NCBI RefSeq assembly: GCF_025602895.1
Contig: NW_026516534.1
Span: 1-25,632, forward strand
Length of the DNA: 25,632 nt
Reading direction: 5' to 3'
From: Polychytrium aggregatum
Taxonomy: Eukaryota > Chytridiomycota > Chytridiomycetes > Polychytriales
Every line of letters begins with the position of its first letter. The first letter of the stretch is position 1. The notes beneath the pieces were generated by a model. The model worked only from the letters and a program-made list of their open reading frames with translations. It was not told the DNA's origin and ran no database searches. Of this stretch, positions 1 through 8,803 are shown one piece after another. Made by a program: the position numbers and the translations under genes.

Positions 1-3000
1 GAGGTGAATCGGGGGTCTCGATCACTGACGATGGACTTTTGGGAGGCCGTGGTGCTTGAACACACATGCTTGAAGAACAGCAGTGCAAGGTCAGGCGCGG
101 AGCATGTCGTCTGGCACGGCACAAAGTGTGCCATCTTGCTGAACCTGTCGAACAAAGACAGCGATTGCATCGTGGTCCAACTTGGTCGTCGGTAGATGCG
201 TGATGAGATCCATGGACATGCTGGTCCAGGGGCGGTCGGGAACAGGCAGGGGTTTGCAGCAATCCTTGCTCTCGGGTCGTGCGTGACTTGACCATCTTGC
301 AGGTTATGGCAGGACTCGATGTACTTCTCGACGGTGCGCTTCATTCCAGGCCAGTATGCGACTTTGGCCAGTCGGTCGTATGTCTTCTCGACTCCAAAGT
401 GTCCAGCGAGGGGCGAGTCGTGGACCTCTTGGAGCAACTTGGTCTTCAACGACGGAATGTCCGGCACACAGACACGGCTGTCCTTCTTCAGGAGGAGCAG
501 GCCATCACGCACTGTGTACTCGGATGATTCGTCGTCCTTGGGGAGCTTAGACACCTTTCGGAACAGTTCTCCGAACTGTTTGTCGTTGGCGATGTTGTCT
601 CGGACAACATCCAGCATCGTGTTGTCGACACTGGACAGTCGACTCGTACAGTGACGCCAATTGGTAGTCGGGGCGTCGGGACAGTGCGTCAGGCACCACA
701 TTGAGTTTGCCTTTCTGGTATACAACCTCGTAGTTGTACTCGGCGAGGAACTCCATCCATCGCGCTTGGCGTCGGCTCAGGTTCTTCTTGGTGTCGAGGT
801 AACGCAGTGACTGGTGGTCCGTCACAATCTTGAAGGGCTTGGCGGTACCGTGGAGGTACACTCGGAACTTCTTGCAGCGCCGTAGATGATCGCAAGCTGC
901 TCCTTCTCGTGCACGGGATAGTTGATCTCGTGTTGGGACAGTTTGCGCGACTCGAAGGCAACGGGCCTTCCCTCCTGCATCAAAACAGCTCCCACCGCAA
1001 AGTCGGAGGCGTCGGTGTGCACGGAGACATCCGTGTTCGGGTCGAACACAGCGAGGACAGGAGCGTTCGTCAAGGCGTGCTTGAGGGTCTCGAACGCTTG
1101 GCGTTGTGGGTGGTCCCACACGAAGGGGCACTCTTTGCGGAGTAGGTCTGTGAGTGGACCGGCAGTGCGCGCCAGATCGGGGATGAATCGGCGGTAGTAG
1201 TTGACGAGACCGAGAAACGACTGCACGTCAGAGACGCATGCGAGCGGCGGCCACTCGACCACAGACTTGACCTTGGCGGGGTCGACTTCGATTCCTCTTC
1301 CTGAGACAACGTGTCCCAGGAACGGGACTTGATTCTTGAAGAACTCACACTTGGACAGTTTGGCATACAACTTGTGCTCGCGTAGCTTGGCCAGCACGCG
1401 GGCGACATGACCTTCATGGGTCGCTTCATCCTTGCTGTACACAAGGATATCATCCAGGTACACGATGACAGAGTTGTCGAGCTCTTGGCGGAACACATCG
1501 TTCATCAGCTGCATGAACGTGGCAGGTGCGTTCGTCAATCCGAACGGCAGCACTAGGAACTCGTACAGTCCGTAGCGAGTCCTGAAGGCGGTCTTGTGGA
1601 CATCATCCTCGTGGATGCGGATCTGATGGTAGCCTGAGCGGAGGTCTATCTTGCTAAAGACCTTTGCTCCACTCAGACGATCCATCAACTCGTCGATCCT
1701 GGGCAACGGGTAGGTGTTCTTGATGGTCTGTTTGTTTAGTGCGCGATAGTCGACGCACATCCTGAGATCACCTTCTTTCTTCTTGACAAAGAGCACTGGT
1801 GCACCATACGGTGACTGGCTCGGGCGGATGAACCCATGGGCGAGGAGGTCATCCAACTGGCGCTTGAGTTCGTCCATCTCCGTCAGCGACAGTTGGTACG
1901 TCGGTCTTGACGGAGGCGACGAGCCTGGTTCGATGTCGATGCGATGATCGACGGTGCGTTGGGGTGGCAGGCATTGTGGCAACTGGTCGGGGAATACGTC
2001 CTTGTACTCGTCGAGCAGCTTGGTCACCACAGGCGGGGGACCGGGACCGGCTTGGTCGGTGTCGTCGACCTCACGCACGACACAGAGGAACGACGTGTCC
2101 TTCTTGATCAGCCTCTTGAATTGCATGGCTGAGAGGAGAGGTGGCATGTTGGGTGAGGCCATGCCCTGCAGGACAATGTCAGGGCCAACACGGACAGTGC
2201 GGCCTTTCCAGTCGACGACTGGAGTCGGCTCGGCACGAGCAAGCCAGCTCATGCCGAGGATGGCATCGAACTTGGTGTCGATCACTTGGAACAACAGGAC
2301 AGGATGGTACTTGGGATGGAGGGCCACTCGCAGGACCACTTGGTGTGTGCACTGCTGCACACGATCGTCTGCAAGCGCCACACTCATCGGCGACTTCTTC
2401 TTGGTTGCATGTATGTTGAGCTCCTGGAGCAAGCGTCTGCTGACAAAGTTGCAGCTTGCTCCAGAGTCCACCATCATTCGGACGGTGTGACCTTGGACGG
2501 TGGCAGGGAGGTACAGCAGGGACTCTTCATGGTCCTCCTGCACAGCCTCCTGCACCATGACTTGACTTGGGGGAACGGGCGACACTTGGTCTTGGTTGGC
2601 TTCATCACGGCCACTCGGACATTTTGGATAGGGTTCGGCCATTGCGGGGGCCTGCGGCGTCAGCACGCCATTGCACACGACGTCCACGGCTTGCGGACAC
2701 ATGTCGGAAGCATCCGACACACACGACTTGACAGGGGTGAGGGCACAGGCGGTCCTGTCCCTCAAGGGTTCTTGATTTTCTTTTTTGTTTTGGTTTTCAA
2801 TTTTGGTTTTCTCTTCACGTTCGTGGAGAGGCAGGCGGCTTGCGCCACCATGCACCTCTCGCACGACGCACAACACTTGGTTTGTTTCTCCTTCGGGGGA
2901 GGGGGCGAGGTGAACTTCCTCTGGAGACGCGTGGACTGCATTGAGCAATCCACGGCGTTGGTCTCCTACTAGGGCTCCAGAGCCACCTAGTAGGGTCGGC

Positions 3001-3023
3001 CGTTTCCCGACTTCATGGGGCAC
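1..3023 (-). pseudogene. pol: Pol polyprotein of element A, 3' end off window, frame broken by insertions
   Basis: Minus-strand pol: protease (VDSGAS), reverse transcriptase (YLDD), RNase H (HTDASD), integrase zinc finger and the start of the integrase core, ending at the window edge just after the second catalytic Asp. The frame matches element B without a break from 3023 to about 882. From there to base 38 it carries eight small insertions (near 880-881, 872-873, 633-634, 304-305, 253-255, 151-152, 61-66, 37-40). Seven of them double one base or lengthen a run and one duplicates CA; there are no deletions. As written the product would end early. The pattern suggests sequence error at a poorly covered end, so the real copy may be intact. 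No ATG opens this frame; translation is expected by -1 frameshift from gag. Confidence 0.85.
2965..3008 (-). promoter_or_regulatory. -1 ribosomal frameshift signal, gag-pol junction of element A
   Basis: On the minus strand, the slippery heptamer G GGA AAC (3008-3002, in the gag frame) is followed by a 7-nt spacer and a hairpin (2994-2965). The hairpin has an 8-bp stem CCTACTAG/CTAGTAGG, a 2-nt bulge, and four more pairs closing a CTGG loop. The gag stop codon is in the left arm. It is the same as the signal in element B. Confidence 0.8.
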
Positions 3024-3808
3024 TCCTTGGCCTGGTGTCCCGGTCGGTGACAGAAGAAGCAGGAACCATGGCGGAGGTCCTCCTGCTTCTGTCTGTCCTT
3101 GGGGGAGACAGTGGCAGCTTGCTGGAACCGGGAGCGGGGAGGGCCACGAGCCTCCATGGCGTTGACGTCAACGTCCATGGGCTCAGGCATGGGTCTTGCG
3201 GGCGGGGCCGGGCGAGGCGGACGGGCTGGGACGTGATGAGACCGATGGCCGCCTGCCAGCTGCGGGTAGAACTGGCGGCCATGGTACTGGACGTTGTCGA
3301 GGTTCTCGGCAACGTCCATCATCACGTCCAGGGACTTGCGGGCATCAGGGTTGCTGGCGATGTACTCTCTGATCTTGGGCTTGAGGCCCTTCTGGAAGAG
3401 GTACATCGCATCAGCAGAGCCCAGCTCCTCAATCTGGGAGGAGAGGTCTTCAAACTCCTCGATGTAGCGGGTCACAGAACCACGCTGCACGAGAGAGTAT
3501 AGCTTGTCACGGGCAATGAGTTCAGCATTGGGGCTGCCGAAGCGGCGACGGAGGCGGTCCTTGAAGTCGTCAAACACACCTTCGCTCTGCTCGTCGAACC
3601 CTTGGCGGCGGTACCAACGGTACGCCTGGTCCTTTAAGCAGAGCTTGGCGGCGACGATGTGGTGGGTGGGGGCGACTTGGGCAGCATCGAGGTAGTCCTC
3701 GAGTTGCTGCAGCCAGTCCTCCACCGAGGAGGAGCGGCTCTTCCCAGTAAACACTGGGGCACGGAAGGTCTTGAGGAAGGCTTCCGGAAGTGGGCGGGGG
3801 TTGCTCAT
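2987..3808 (-). CDS. gag: Gag polyprotein of element A
   Basis: A 273-residue Gag identical in translation to that of element B. It forms the virus-like particle that packages element RNA in the cytoplasm. Residues about 26-180 fit the retrotransposon capsid domain (motifs [33 protein letters not shown]). Residues 250-263 form one CCHC zinc knuckle, CX2CX4HX4C, for RNA binding. The start is the ATG at 3808, which opens the frame 122 bases inside the LTR. The stop codon lies inside the hairpin of the frameshift signal, and pol overlaps in the -1 frame. The frame is intact, unlike the pol of this copy. Confidence 0.93.
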   Translation of the reverse strand: MSNPRPLPEAFLKTFRAPVFTGKSRSSSVEDWLQQLEDYLDAAQVAPTHHIVAAKLCLKDQAYRWYRRQGFDEQSEGVFDDFKDRLRRRFGSPNAELIARDKLYSLVQRGSVTRYIEEFEDLSSQIEELGSADAMYLFQKGLKPKIREYIASNPDARKSLDVMMDVAENLDNVQYHGRQFYPQLAGGHRSHHVPARPPRPAPPARPMPEPMDVDVNAMEARGPPRSRFQQAATVSPKDRQKQEDLRHGSCFFCHRPGHQAKECPMKSGNGRPY

Positions 3809-3912
3809 GGCAGGGGCAGGCTCCAGGGACAGAGAGGAGAGTCGGTCGGCAAGAGAGGCGGGATCCAGCTTGAGGATCTAGAAAGAGGACAAACAGGACG
3901 AAAACAAGACGA

Positions 3913-3930
3913 GGATTTCCGATGCTACCA
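3913..3930 (-). other. Primer binding site of element A
   Basis: Immediately inside the LTR, minus strand, the sequence starts TGGTAGCATCGG. A TGG start directly at the LTR edge fits pairing with the CCA end of a tRNA. The TGGTAGC start resembles primer sites that use initiator methionine tRNA, but the host tRNA is not in the window, so the primer identity is inferred. Confidence 0.7.
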
Positions 3931-4239
3931 TGTAACGTCCACTACTGGGACGTTGGGGCAAGACGGGGAGGGAGGGGGTACAAGACAAGACAGGACGGGG
4001 CAGAACAGGGCGGTGCTAGGCTACTCTAGCGGACGGGTGAGCTCGGGGAGCACTTACGTTTATTCACGATAAAACCGAACTCCAGACAAACGGGGGGAAC
4101 GGGGGCAACCCGCAGGTATACCCTGCGGTGGCCTGCCTGCGGTGCGTGAAAACGCAAAGCGCAGCACAGGTCACGACCCACTGCGCCGCGCAGTACGCGC
4201 AGTACGCGCAGCACAGCGTCGGAGATACCATCTCCTACA
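3931..4239 (-). repeat. 5' LTR of element A (309 bp)
   Basis: On the minus strand it begins TGTAGGAGATGG and ends GGACGTTACA, giving the usual TG...CA ends. By eye it is identical to both LTRs of element B, at 14332-14640 and 19490-19798. It is the 5' LTR because a primer binding site and gag follow it on the minus strand. It carries an AATAAA signal and a short hairpin at its outer end. Confidence 0.95.
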
Positions 4240-5475
4240 CGCCCGCTGCGACATCTGCCAAAGAGCGAAGATTCGGCGTCAAAAGGCCTTCGGACTGTAC
4301 AGCCGCGTCCCGATTCCAAACCGCAAAATGGACACCGTATCACTGGATTTCATCCTTGGGCTGCCTCCGATCCAAGATCCCAACACCGGGAGAGTATTCG
4401 ATGCGATAACGATATTCGTAGATTCTCTTACCAAGTACGCCATCCTCATACCCGGAAGTAAGCGTGATACTGCACAGGATATTGCTCGTCAATACTTTGA
4501 GGAAGTATTCATGCACTTTGGACTTGCAAATACGATCGTTTCGGACCAAGATCCACGATTCAAATCTCAATTTTGGAGGTCGTTCAACGGCATATTGAAA
4601 ACTCAGCTTCGGATGGCGTTTGCATACCACCACGAATCTGCGGGACAAGTCGAGCGATTCGTAGCGACGACCGCAGAGGCGATTCGGTGTTCAACCCTAG
4701 GGTTGAAGTCGACCTGGTTGAGTCAGCTTCCTTTCATCCAGTTTGCGTTGAATAATCATTCCTCAGCCTCAACCGGATATACAGCGTTTTTCCTTATGCA
4801 TGGACAGCATCCCCGCACACCCGAAAATGCCGAAGTAATCGATCATACCGATCCGGCTGCACAGGGTATTGAAGAAATGAAGGCCACGCTCGCCATTGTG
4901 AGCGACAACATTAAAAAGGCTCAAGACAAGGCCCTGCTCTATGCCAACCAGCGCAGGCAAGACATCAATCACGAAATCGGAGATCGGGTTCTTATTGACA
5001 GACCGCTTACCATTTCAATTCAGACATTGTCGAGCCTTCTAAAATTCGGATGCCTTACCTAGGACCATTCATCATCATCGACAAACTTGGAACAACCGGG
5101 TATCGCCTCGATCTTCCTCCTAACCTGAAATTTTCTCCAGACGTTCCAGCTTCAGCGCTCGTACCGTACAAAACTCCACATTCGACACAAAAGGTTTTTG
5201 AAAAGCCCGACGCAAACGAGGAAGGAGAGTTCGAGGTTGAAGTCATCCTTGGCCACCGACTCAACAGGAGGGCGAAAAACCCCAGACTTCGACATCAACT
5301 TCTCGTTCGATGGACCGGTTACGATCAGAGCTACGACTCATGGGAACCTGTGGATCTGCTCCTGGAAAACGCTTTCGAGAGCATAACGGACTTCCTTGGA
5401 AGGAACCCCAACTTGCCTGAGATTTCTTCTCTTCGAGATCTGTGTTCCGGATTTGAGCCGGGGACGAAAAATTGA
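4240..5475 (+). pseudogene. pol: Integrase plus chromodomain of element D (partial, frameshifted)
   Basis: C-terminal part of a Gypsy Pol. It opens in the second half of the HHCC zinc finger (CDICQRAK) and continues through the integrase core: first Asp in VSLDFILGLPP, second in IVSDQDPRF, and Glu in GQVER, so the DDE residues are kept. A GPY/F-type segment (YLGPFIIIDKLGTTGYRLDLPP) and a chromodomain (FEVEVILGHRLN ... LLVRWTGYDQSYDSWEP) follow. A one-step frameshift between about 4995 and 5015 separates the integrase core from the GPY/F part, so no full product can be made. The open frame reading into it from about 4142 starts inside the LTR of element A and is a chance fusion. The stop is TGA at 5473-5475. 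Confidence 0.85.
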
Positions 5476-5501
5476 TGGTAGATCTTCAGCACAATTTTTC
5501 T

Positions 5502-5509
5502 GGGGGGGA
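5502..5509 (+). other. Polypurine tract of element D
   Basis: Seven G followed by A lie directly against the TG start of the 3' LTR, 26 bases past the pol stop. This is the usual place for the plus-strand DNA primer in an LTR element. Confidence 0.75.
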
Positions 5510-5810
5510 TGTCACGACCCTGCCACTTCCACCTCCACATCGCAGATCATGCGCCCGTGAATGCACGCGCGCACTCTTCCCGTTTGATTGGCGCACGACG
5601 ACCCCACGTTGACGCCAAGATTGCCACACGCACCAGATGCTGTGGCAATCCACTCTCGCTGCGTGTTAAGCCTCTCTCGCTGACCCTCAGAGCACCCACG
5701 AGAGATGTTGCCCCTCTGACCGCTCGATGCTGACGGACCCGGGGGTCTCCCTTAAGAAGAACGACGAGTTCTATCCGAGAGGAGGGGGGCACTTGCGAAC
5801 TTCGAACCCA
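5510..5810 (+). repeat. 3' LTR of element D (right end provisional)
   Basis: Starts TGTCACGACC right after the polypurine tract, so the left edge is well set. The right edge is a guess at a CA (5809-5810), giving about 301 bp. There is no second LTR in the window to compare with. An antisense reading of 5547-5810 stays open and could partly be coding sequence of element E (a stretch reading KIWVRSSQVP on the minus strand), which would make this LTR shorter. Confidence 0.5.
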
Positions 5811-6885
5811 GATCTTATTTTTGAATATATCTTTTTCCTCTGATCCGCCATGCCCGAAGACCTCGGTCCTGACATGCTTTCATCCAAGGCCGAAGATTCT
5901 CGGTTGAATTGTTTTTGCGTGCCGTTATGATTGCCCATAATATCTGATCGTTAACATAGCGATCTTTGATATCTTCGAGTAAGGATTGCCGGTCCGGGCC
6001 AAGTTGGATAATCGAATTGACAATCGAGACCTGAGTTGCTTTTGATACAGCTGGGGGTGTACGTGAGAGGATATCCGCAATCCTGTTCCATTTTCCGGGG
6101 ATCCATTGGATTTCAAGATCGAAGTCCAACATGAGATCGATTGCGCGCTGTTGACGTTTGTTCAGGGTTTTGGACTCAAGGATGTGTCTCAGTGCCTTCT
6201 GGTCGGTGTGGAGGTAAGTCTTTCGTCCGACGAGATAATTTTTGAACTTCTCCAGATGACGGCAAATGGAAAGCAGTTCGCCGTTGTATGGTGAGTAATT
6301 CAATTCCGATCCATGGAGTTTTTGAGAATTGAATGCAATCGGCTTGATGTTCCCGGACTGGTCTAAATCTTGACCGATCCAGCCTCCTATTGAAGCACTT
6401 GATTCCGACCAGTCCGTGAACAAATGAATATCCTTGGAAGTGTCGATCATGTGGAGACAGAGCGGTGACATCTTCTTTGCTTCTTCATAGCAAGCCTCCG
6501 TTTGTGGAGTCCACTCAACAAGTTTGGTCGAGTTAGCACTGCGGGTTGTCAGCAGGGCCGACAGCGGGCCTGCGACGGCAGTGTACTTGGGGATGAAGTG
6601 CATGATCGTATTGGTAAGTCCCAAGAAACTTCGGAGCTCGTGCTCAGTTCGAGGTCGTGGATAGTTCTTGATCGCTTCAGTGCGTGACGGGTGGACTCTT
6701 ATCAAGCCCTCTCCGATTATGAAACCGAGGTACGTGACGGTATCCTTAAAGAATGAGCACTTCTCTGGGCGAATTTTGAAGGAATGCTGCTTGATCTTCT
6801 CCAGAACCAACTCGATATGCTTGATATGATCCTCTTCGTTCTCCGAGGCGATGAGTATATCGTCAATGTAGACGAACACGAAGTC
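5811..6885 (-). mobile_element. Element E: minus-strand Gypsy remnant (RT-RNase H fragment)
   Basis: A piece of a further Ty3/Gypsy element, opposite in strand to D and C. Its upstream (right) edge is cut exactly by the LTR of C1 at 6885/6886, and its downstream (left) edge abuts the LTR of D. The missing N-terminal RT half is not found to the right of the C tandem at 24464, where a simple insertion would have left it. It is less GC-rich than the C family. Confidence 0.8.
5815..6885 (-). pseudogene. pol: Reverse transcriptase C-terminal half and RNase H of element E
   Basis: A continuous 356-residue frame from the RT catalytic box (FVFVYIDDILIAS) through the RT thumb/connection (YLGFIIGEGLIRV, LRSFLGLTNTIMHFIPKY) to RNase H. 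The RNase H acidic residues are visible in LFTDWSESSAS, GELLSICRHLEKF, HTDQKALRHIL and a late Asp in ADILSRTPP. The protein diverges strongly from the B and C pols and uses YIDD rather than YLDD. It has no start of its own; upstream residues readable in this frame to 7152 come from antisense reading of the C1 LTR and are not part of the gene. The frame stops at 5815-5817, just before the integrase zinc finger would begin; the sequence beyond may continue in another frame. Non-functional fragment. Confidence 0.88.
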
Positions 6886-7257
6886 TGTCATGAACACCCT
6901 CTGCCTTTGCCCACTCCCTTCCTTTACCCTTGCCCTTTCCTTTCTGTTTGCCTGCCTTAGTGCTTTCCCTTCCTTCTGTTTGTTTGTTTCCCGCGCTGTG
7001 CTGCCTTGTTGTCTTACCGCCAGCACGCGTGCTGTCTGTGTTCCGTTCCCGCTTCCTTGCTGTTGGTCATGGGTTACGCCCACGACGCCGCCTCGACGCC
7101 GCCTGACGCCTTGGCGCCGCCATGCCGCCGCCACTGACGCCCGCTGACTCACGGATCCCGAGTCACGGCCGCCACCTGCTTCGCTCGCTGCTTCGCCCTC
7201 CCCGCCGCTGCTTCGCTCCTACCCCCTCGCTCTGCAGCGTCGATCCTTGGCGCTCGC

Positions 7258-7264
7258 ATAAATA
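7258..7264 (+). promoter_or_regulatory. TATA box in LTR L1 of C1
   Basis: ATAAATA in an otherwise GC-rich LTR, about 82 bases before AATAAA (7340-7345). It is kept in all three LTRs (also 13019-13025 and 24254-24260). It should set transcript initiation in the 7285-7300 region, inside or next to a segment complementary to the primer binding site. Confidence 0.65.
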
Positions 7265-7339
7265 GCCCTCCTACCAGCCTCTGTCTTTTGCCTTCGTCTT
7301 GCCACTTTGTATTTTTAGTATCCTAAGCCTTGGATCTAG

Positions 7340-7345
7340 AATAAA
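7340..7345 (+). terminator. Poly(A) signal in LTR L1
   Basis: AATAAA downstream of the TATA box, defining the end of the R region. The same hexamer is at 13101-13106 and 24337-24342 in the other two LTRs. Confidence 0.6.
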
Positions 7346-7468
7346 ACTTTGGCTTTACACTTGACACTCTGTGTCCCAGTCCAGTCCCCGCTCCTCTCCC
7401 TACGTTCGAGTCTTGCATTAGGACTCTTGCGCACTTCCCTGCTTGCCCCGTTGTCCAGTCTTGACACT

Positions 7469-7477
7469 TGGCAAGAC
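7469..7477 (+). other. Primer binding site of C1, possible self-priming site
   Basis: Two bases inside the LTR, TGGCAAGAC. Its exact reverse complement, GTCTTGCCA, lies in the LTR at 7296-7304, 38 bases after the start of the TATA box, which is about where the transcript should begin. Either a tRNA (TGG pairs with CCA) or the folded 5' end of the element RNA, as in Tf1/sushi elements, could prime minus-strand synthesis. C2 has the same pair at 13230-13238 and 13057-13065. Confidence 0.55.
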
Positions 7478-7538
7478 CTTCAACAACCCCCCACTTGCCC
7501 TGCCTTTGCCCCCGTTCCCTTCGCTATATCTTTTACCA

Positions 7539-8777
7539 ATGGCTTCCCCTTCTGGCCTTTCCGAGCCCGAGCTCCAGGCCATTCGTGCCGTGATCATCCA
7601 GTCGGCTGAGAACGCCCGTTCTCTCCAGGACTTTTCCAAGTTCCTCCACGATCAGGATGATGCGCTCAACCGCATCACCGATCGTATGGACCAGGTCCTG
7701 GCTCGCCGTGAAGAGGATGTCCGCCAAGTTGTCGCCGCCAGTGTCCAGGAGGCCCTCCGCAGCTACCAGGCCCAGCTACCTCCTCCTGCTCCCGCTCCCG
7801 CCCCGATCCGTCGCGCAGGTCGCCCCTACTTCGGCGTTCCTGACGACGTCGATGATCCTGCCCAAGACCCCGAGGATCACTCTGCTGGTCGCAACTCTGC
7901 CACCAGGCAGATAGGTCCTCCCGACCGCTTCTCTGGTAAGGACCCGAGCCGCTGCAATGCCTTCCTTTCGCATTGCAGACTGGCCTTCGTGTCCAACCCT
8001 CCCCTCTTCCAGACTGAAAGGGATAAGGTGTTTTACGCCTTATCCTATCTCGATGGTACTGCTGCAGACTACATGCAGCCGTACATCGATCAGTTGGAGA
8101 GAGACCCCGAGTGCTCTCCCCCTGCCATCCGTGACTTTGCCGGTTTCTCCGAGTGGCTCCGTGCTGCCTTTGGCCAGGTCCAGCCCACCATCGCCGCTGC
8201 TCGCGAGATGGTCAGGCTTTACCAAGTCACCTCCGCCGCCGCCTATGCCGCCGAGTACCGCCGCCAAGCCGTCCACCTCGTCACTTGGTCCCAAGACCCT
8301 CTCATGTTCCACTTCGAGAGTGGACTCAAGCCCTCGGTTCAAGATGAACTCTCCCGCCGCTCCTTCGACAACCTCGAAGATCTCATGCAAGCGGCGATCG
8401 CCATCGACAACCGCCAGGAGGACCAACGCTCCCGCCGTCCCAACCACCGCTCCGCTCCTGCTCCTGCTCCTGCTCGTCCGGCTCCTCTCCCTTTCCGTCC
8501 GGCTCCTCGTCCCTTCGCTCCTGCTCCTCCCCCTCGCCCCGCTCAAGCCTTCAACGTTCCCCAGCCCATGGACCTCAGCCAGGCCTCCGCTCGCAGGCTG
8601 ACCGCCGAGGACAAGGCCGCCCTCCGTGCTGCCAACCGCTGCTTTTATTGCAAGCAGGAAGGGCACATTGCCCTTCGCTGCCCCAATAAGACCTCCTCCC
8701 GCTTGGCTGTCATCGATGCTTCTTTGGCTGCTGTTGAGGTGAATAAACTTGACGACCAGGAAAACTTCTCTGCCTAG
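7539..8777 (+). CDS. gag: Gag polyprotein of C1
   Basis: A 412-residue Gag starting at the ATG at 7539, 72 bases past the LTR. The frame is open further upstream, but only in leader and LTR sequence. The N-terminal part includes a coiled, acidic segment (LQDFSKFLHDQDDALNRITDRM). A retrotransposon capsid domain follows in the middle (PPDRFSGKDPSRCNAFLSHCRLAF, written here only to mark the region near residue 135, through SEWLRAAFG). Then come a Pro/Ala/Arg-rich linker (APAPAPARPAPLPFRPAPRP) and one CCHC zinc knuckle at residues 368-381. The protein builds the particle and binds element RNA. The TAG stop is inside the hairpin of the frameshift signal, and pol overlaps by 25 bases in the -1 frame. 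The frame is intact. Confidence 0.9.
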   Translation: MASPSGLSEPELQAIRAVIIQSAENARSLQDFSKFLHDQDDALNRITDRMDQVLARREEDVRQVVAASVQEALRSYQAQLPPPAPAPAPIRRAGRPYFGVPDDVDDPAQDPEDHSAGRNSATRQIGPPDRFSGKDPSRCNAFLSHCRLAFVSNPPLFQTERDKVFYALSYLDGTAADYMQPYIDQLERDPECSPPAIRDFAGFSEWLRAAFGQVQPTIAAAREMVRLYQVTSAAAYAAEYRRQAVHLVTWSQDPLMFHFESGLKPSVQDELSRRSFDNLEDLMQAAIAIDNRQEDQRSRRPNHRSAPAPAPARPAPLPFRPAPRPFAPAPPPRPAQAFNVPQPMDLSQASARRLTAEDKAALRAANRCFYCKQEGHIALRCPNKTSSRLAVIDASLAAVEVNKLDDQENFSA

Positions 8778-8803
8778 AAAAGGTCGGAGGAGCTTTCCTA
8801 GGC
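8759..8803 (+). promoter_or_regulatory. Probable -1 frameshift signal, gag-pol junction of C1
   Basis: In the gag frame the heptamer reads G GAA AAC (8759-8765), a non-canonical shifty sequence ending in AAC. Six bases later a hairpin begins at 8772: GCCTAG pairs with CTAGGC (8798-8803), then one A/C mismatch, then AAAG with CTTT, closing a 10-base loop. The gag TAG is in the left arm. The pol frame opens only at 8753 and has no ATG near its start, so a -1 shift between 8753 and 8777 is needed to make Gag-Pol. Confidence 0.65.

Larger units (their letters stand above)
1..4239 (-). mobile_element. Element A: Ty3/Gypsy chromovirus, second copy of the element B family, truncated by window edge
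   Basis: Read on the minus strand this is the 5' part of an element matching element B (14332-19798): 5' LTR, primer binding site, gag, frameshift signal and pol down to the integrase catalytic core. Window base 1 aligns with base 18561 of B, so 4239 bases here match 4230 bases there; the difference is nine inserted bases, all within the first 900 positions. Gag and most of pol are identical in translation to B, so the two copies transposed recently from the same or sister sources. The element sits in the integrase gene of element D. The base pairs 4240-4244 (CGCCC) should be one half of its target-site duplication, but the other half lies outside the window. Confidence 0.93.
4240..5810 (+). 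mobile_element. Element D: 3' remnant of an older Ty3/Gypsy chromovirus
   Basis: Plus-strand remnant with the integrase, chromodomain, polypurine tract and 3' LTR of a Gypsy element. Its 5' part is missing because element A is inserted at 4239/4240, inside the integrase zinc-finger region. Codon usage is clearly less GC-rich than in elements A, B and C, and the coding frame is broken once. The right boundary is uncertain: 5810 is proposed because the sequence there ends in CA and the antisense RT fragment of element E starts next to it. Confidence 0.75.
6886..7466 (+). repeat. Left LTR (L1) of the C tandem, 581 bp
   Basis: Begins TGTCATGAACACC and ends CAGTCTTGACA. It is followed by a primer binding site. 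By eye it differs from L2 at about 11 sites and from L3 at about 10, while L2 and L3 differ at about 6, so L1 is the odd one out. It contains a TATA box at 7258 and AATAAA at 7340. Confidence 0.93.

Noticed and set aside
4142..5062. Integrase frame appearing to start at 4142
   Set aside because: The first 33 codons lie in the LTR of element A on the opposite strand. The true remnant begins at 4240 and has no start codon of its own.
5511..5810. Minus-strand open frame (5547-5792) as a real continuation of element E
   Set aside because: Only a short stretch near 5770-5815 looks retroelement-like. The rest falls in the LTR placed by the polypurine tract of D. It is left as a doubt about the LTR edge rather than called as a gene.
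5815..7152. A 445-codon minus-strand frame joining LTR-derived residues to the RT/RNase H of element E
   Set aside because: Residues upstream of 6885 are antisense reading of LTR L1 of C1. The same residues recur antisense to L2 and L3. It is a junction artefact, not a fusion gene.
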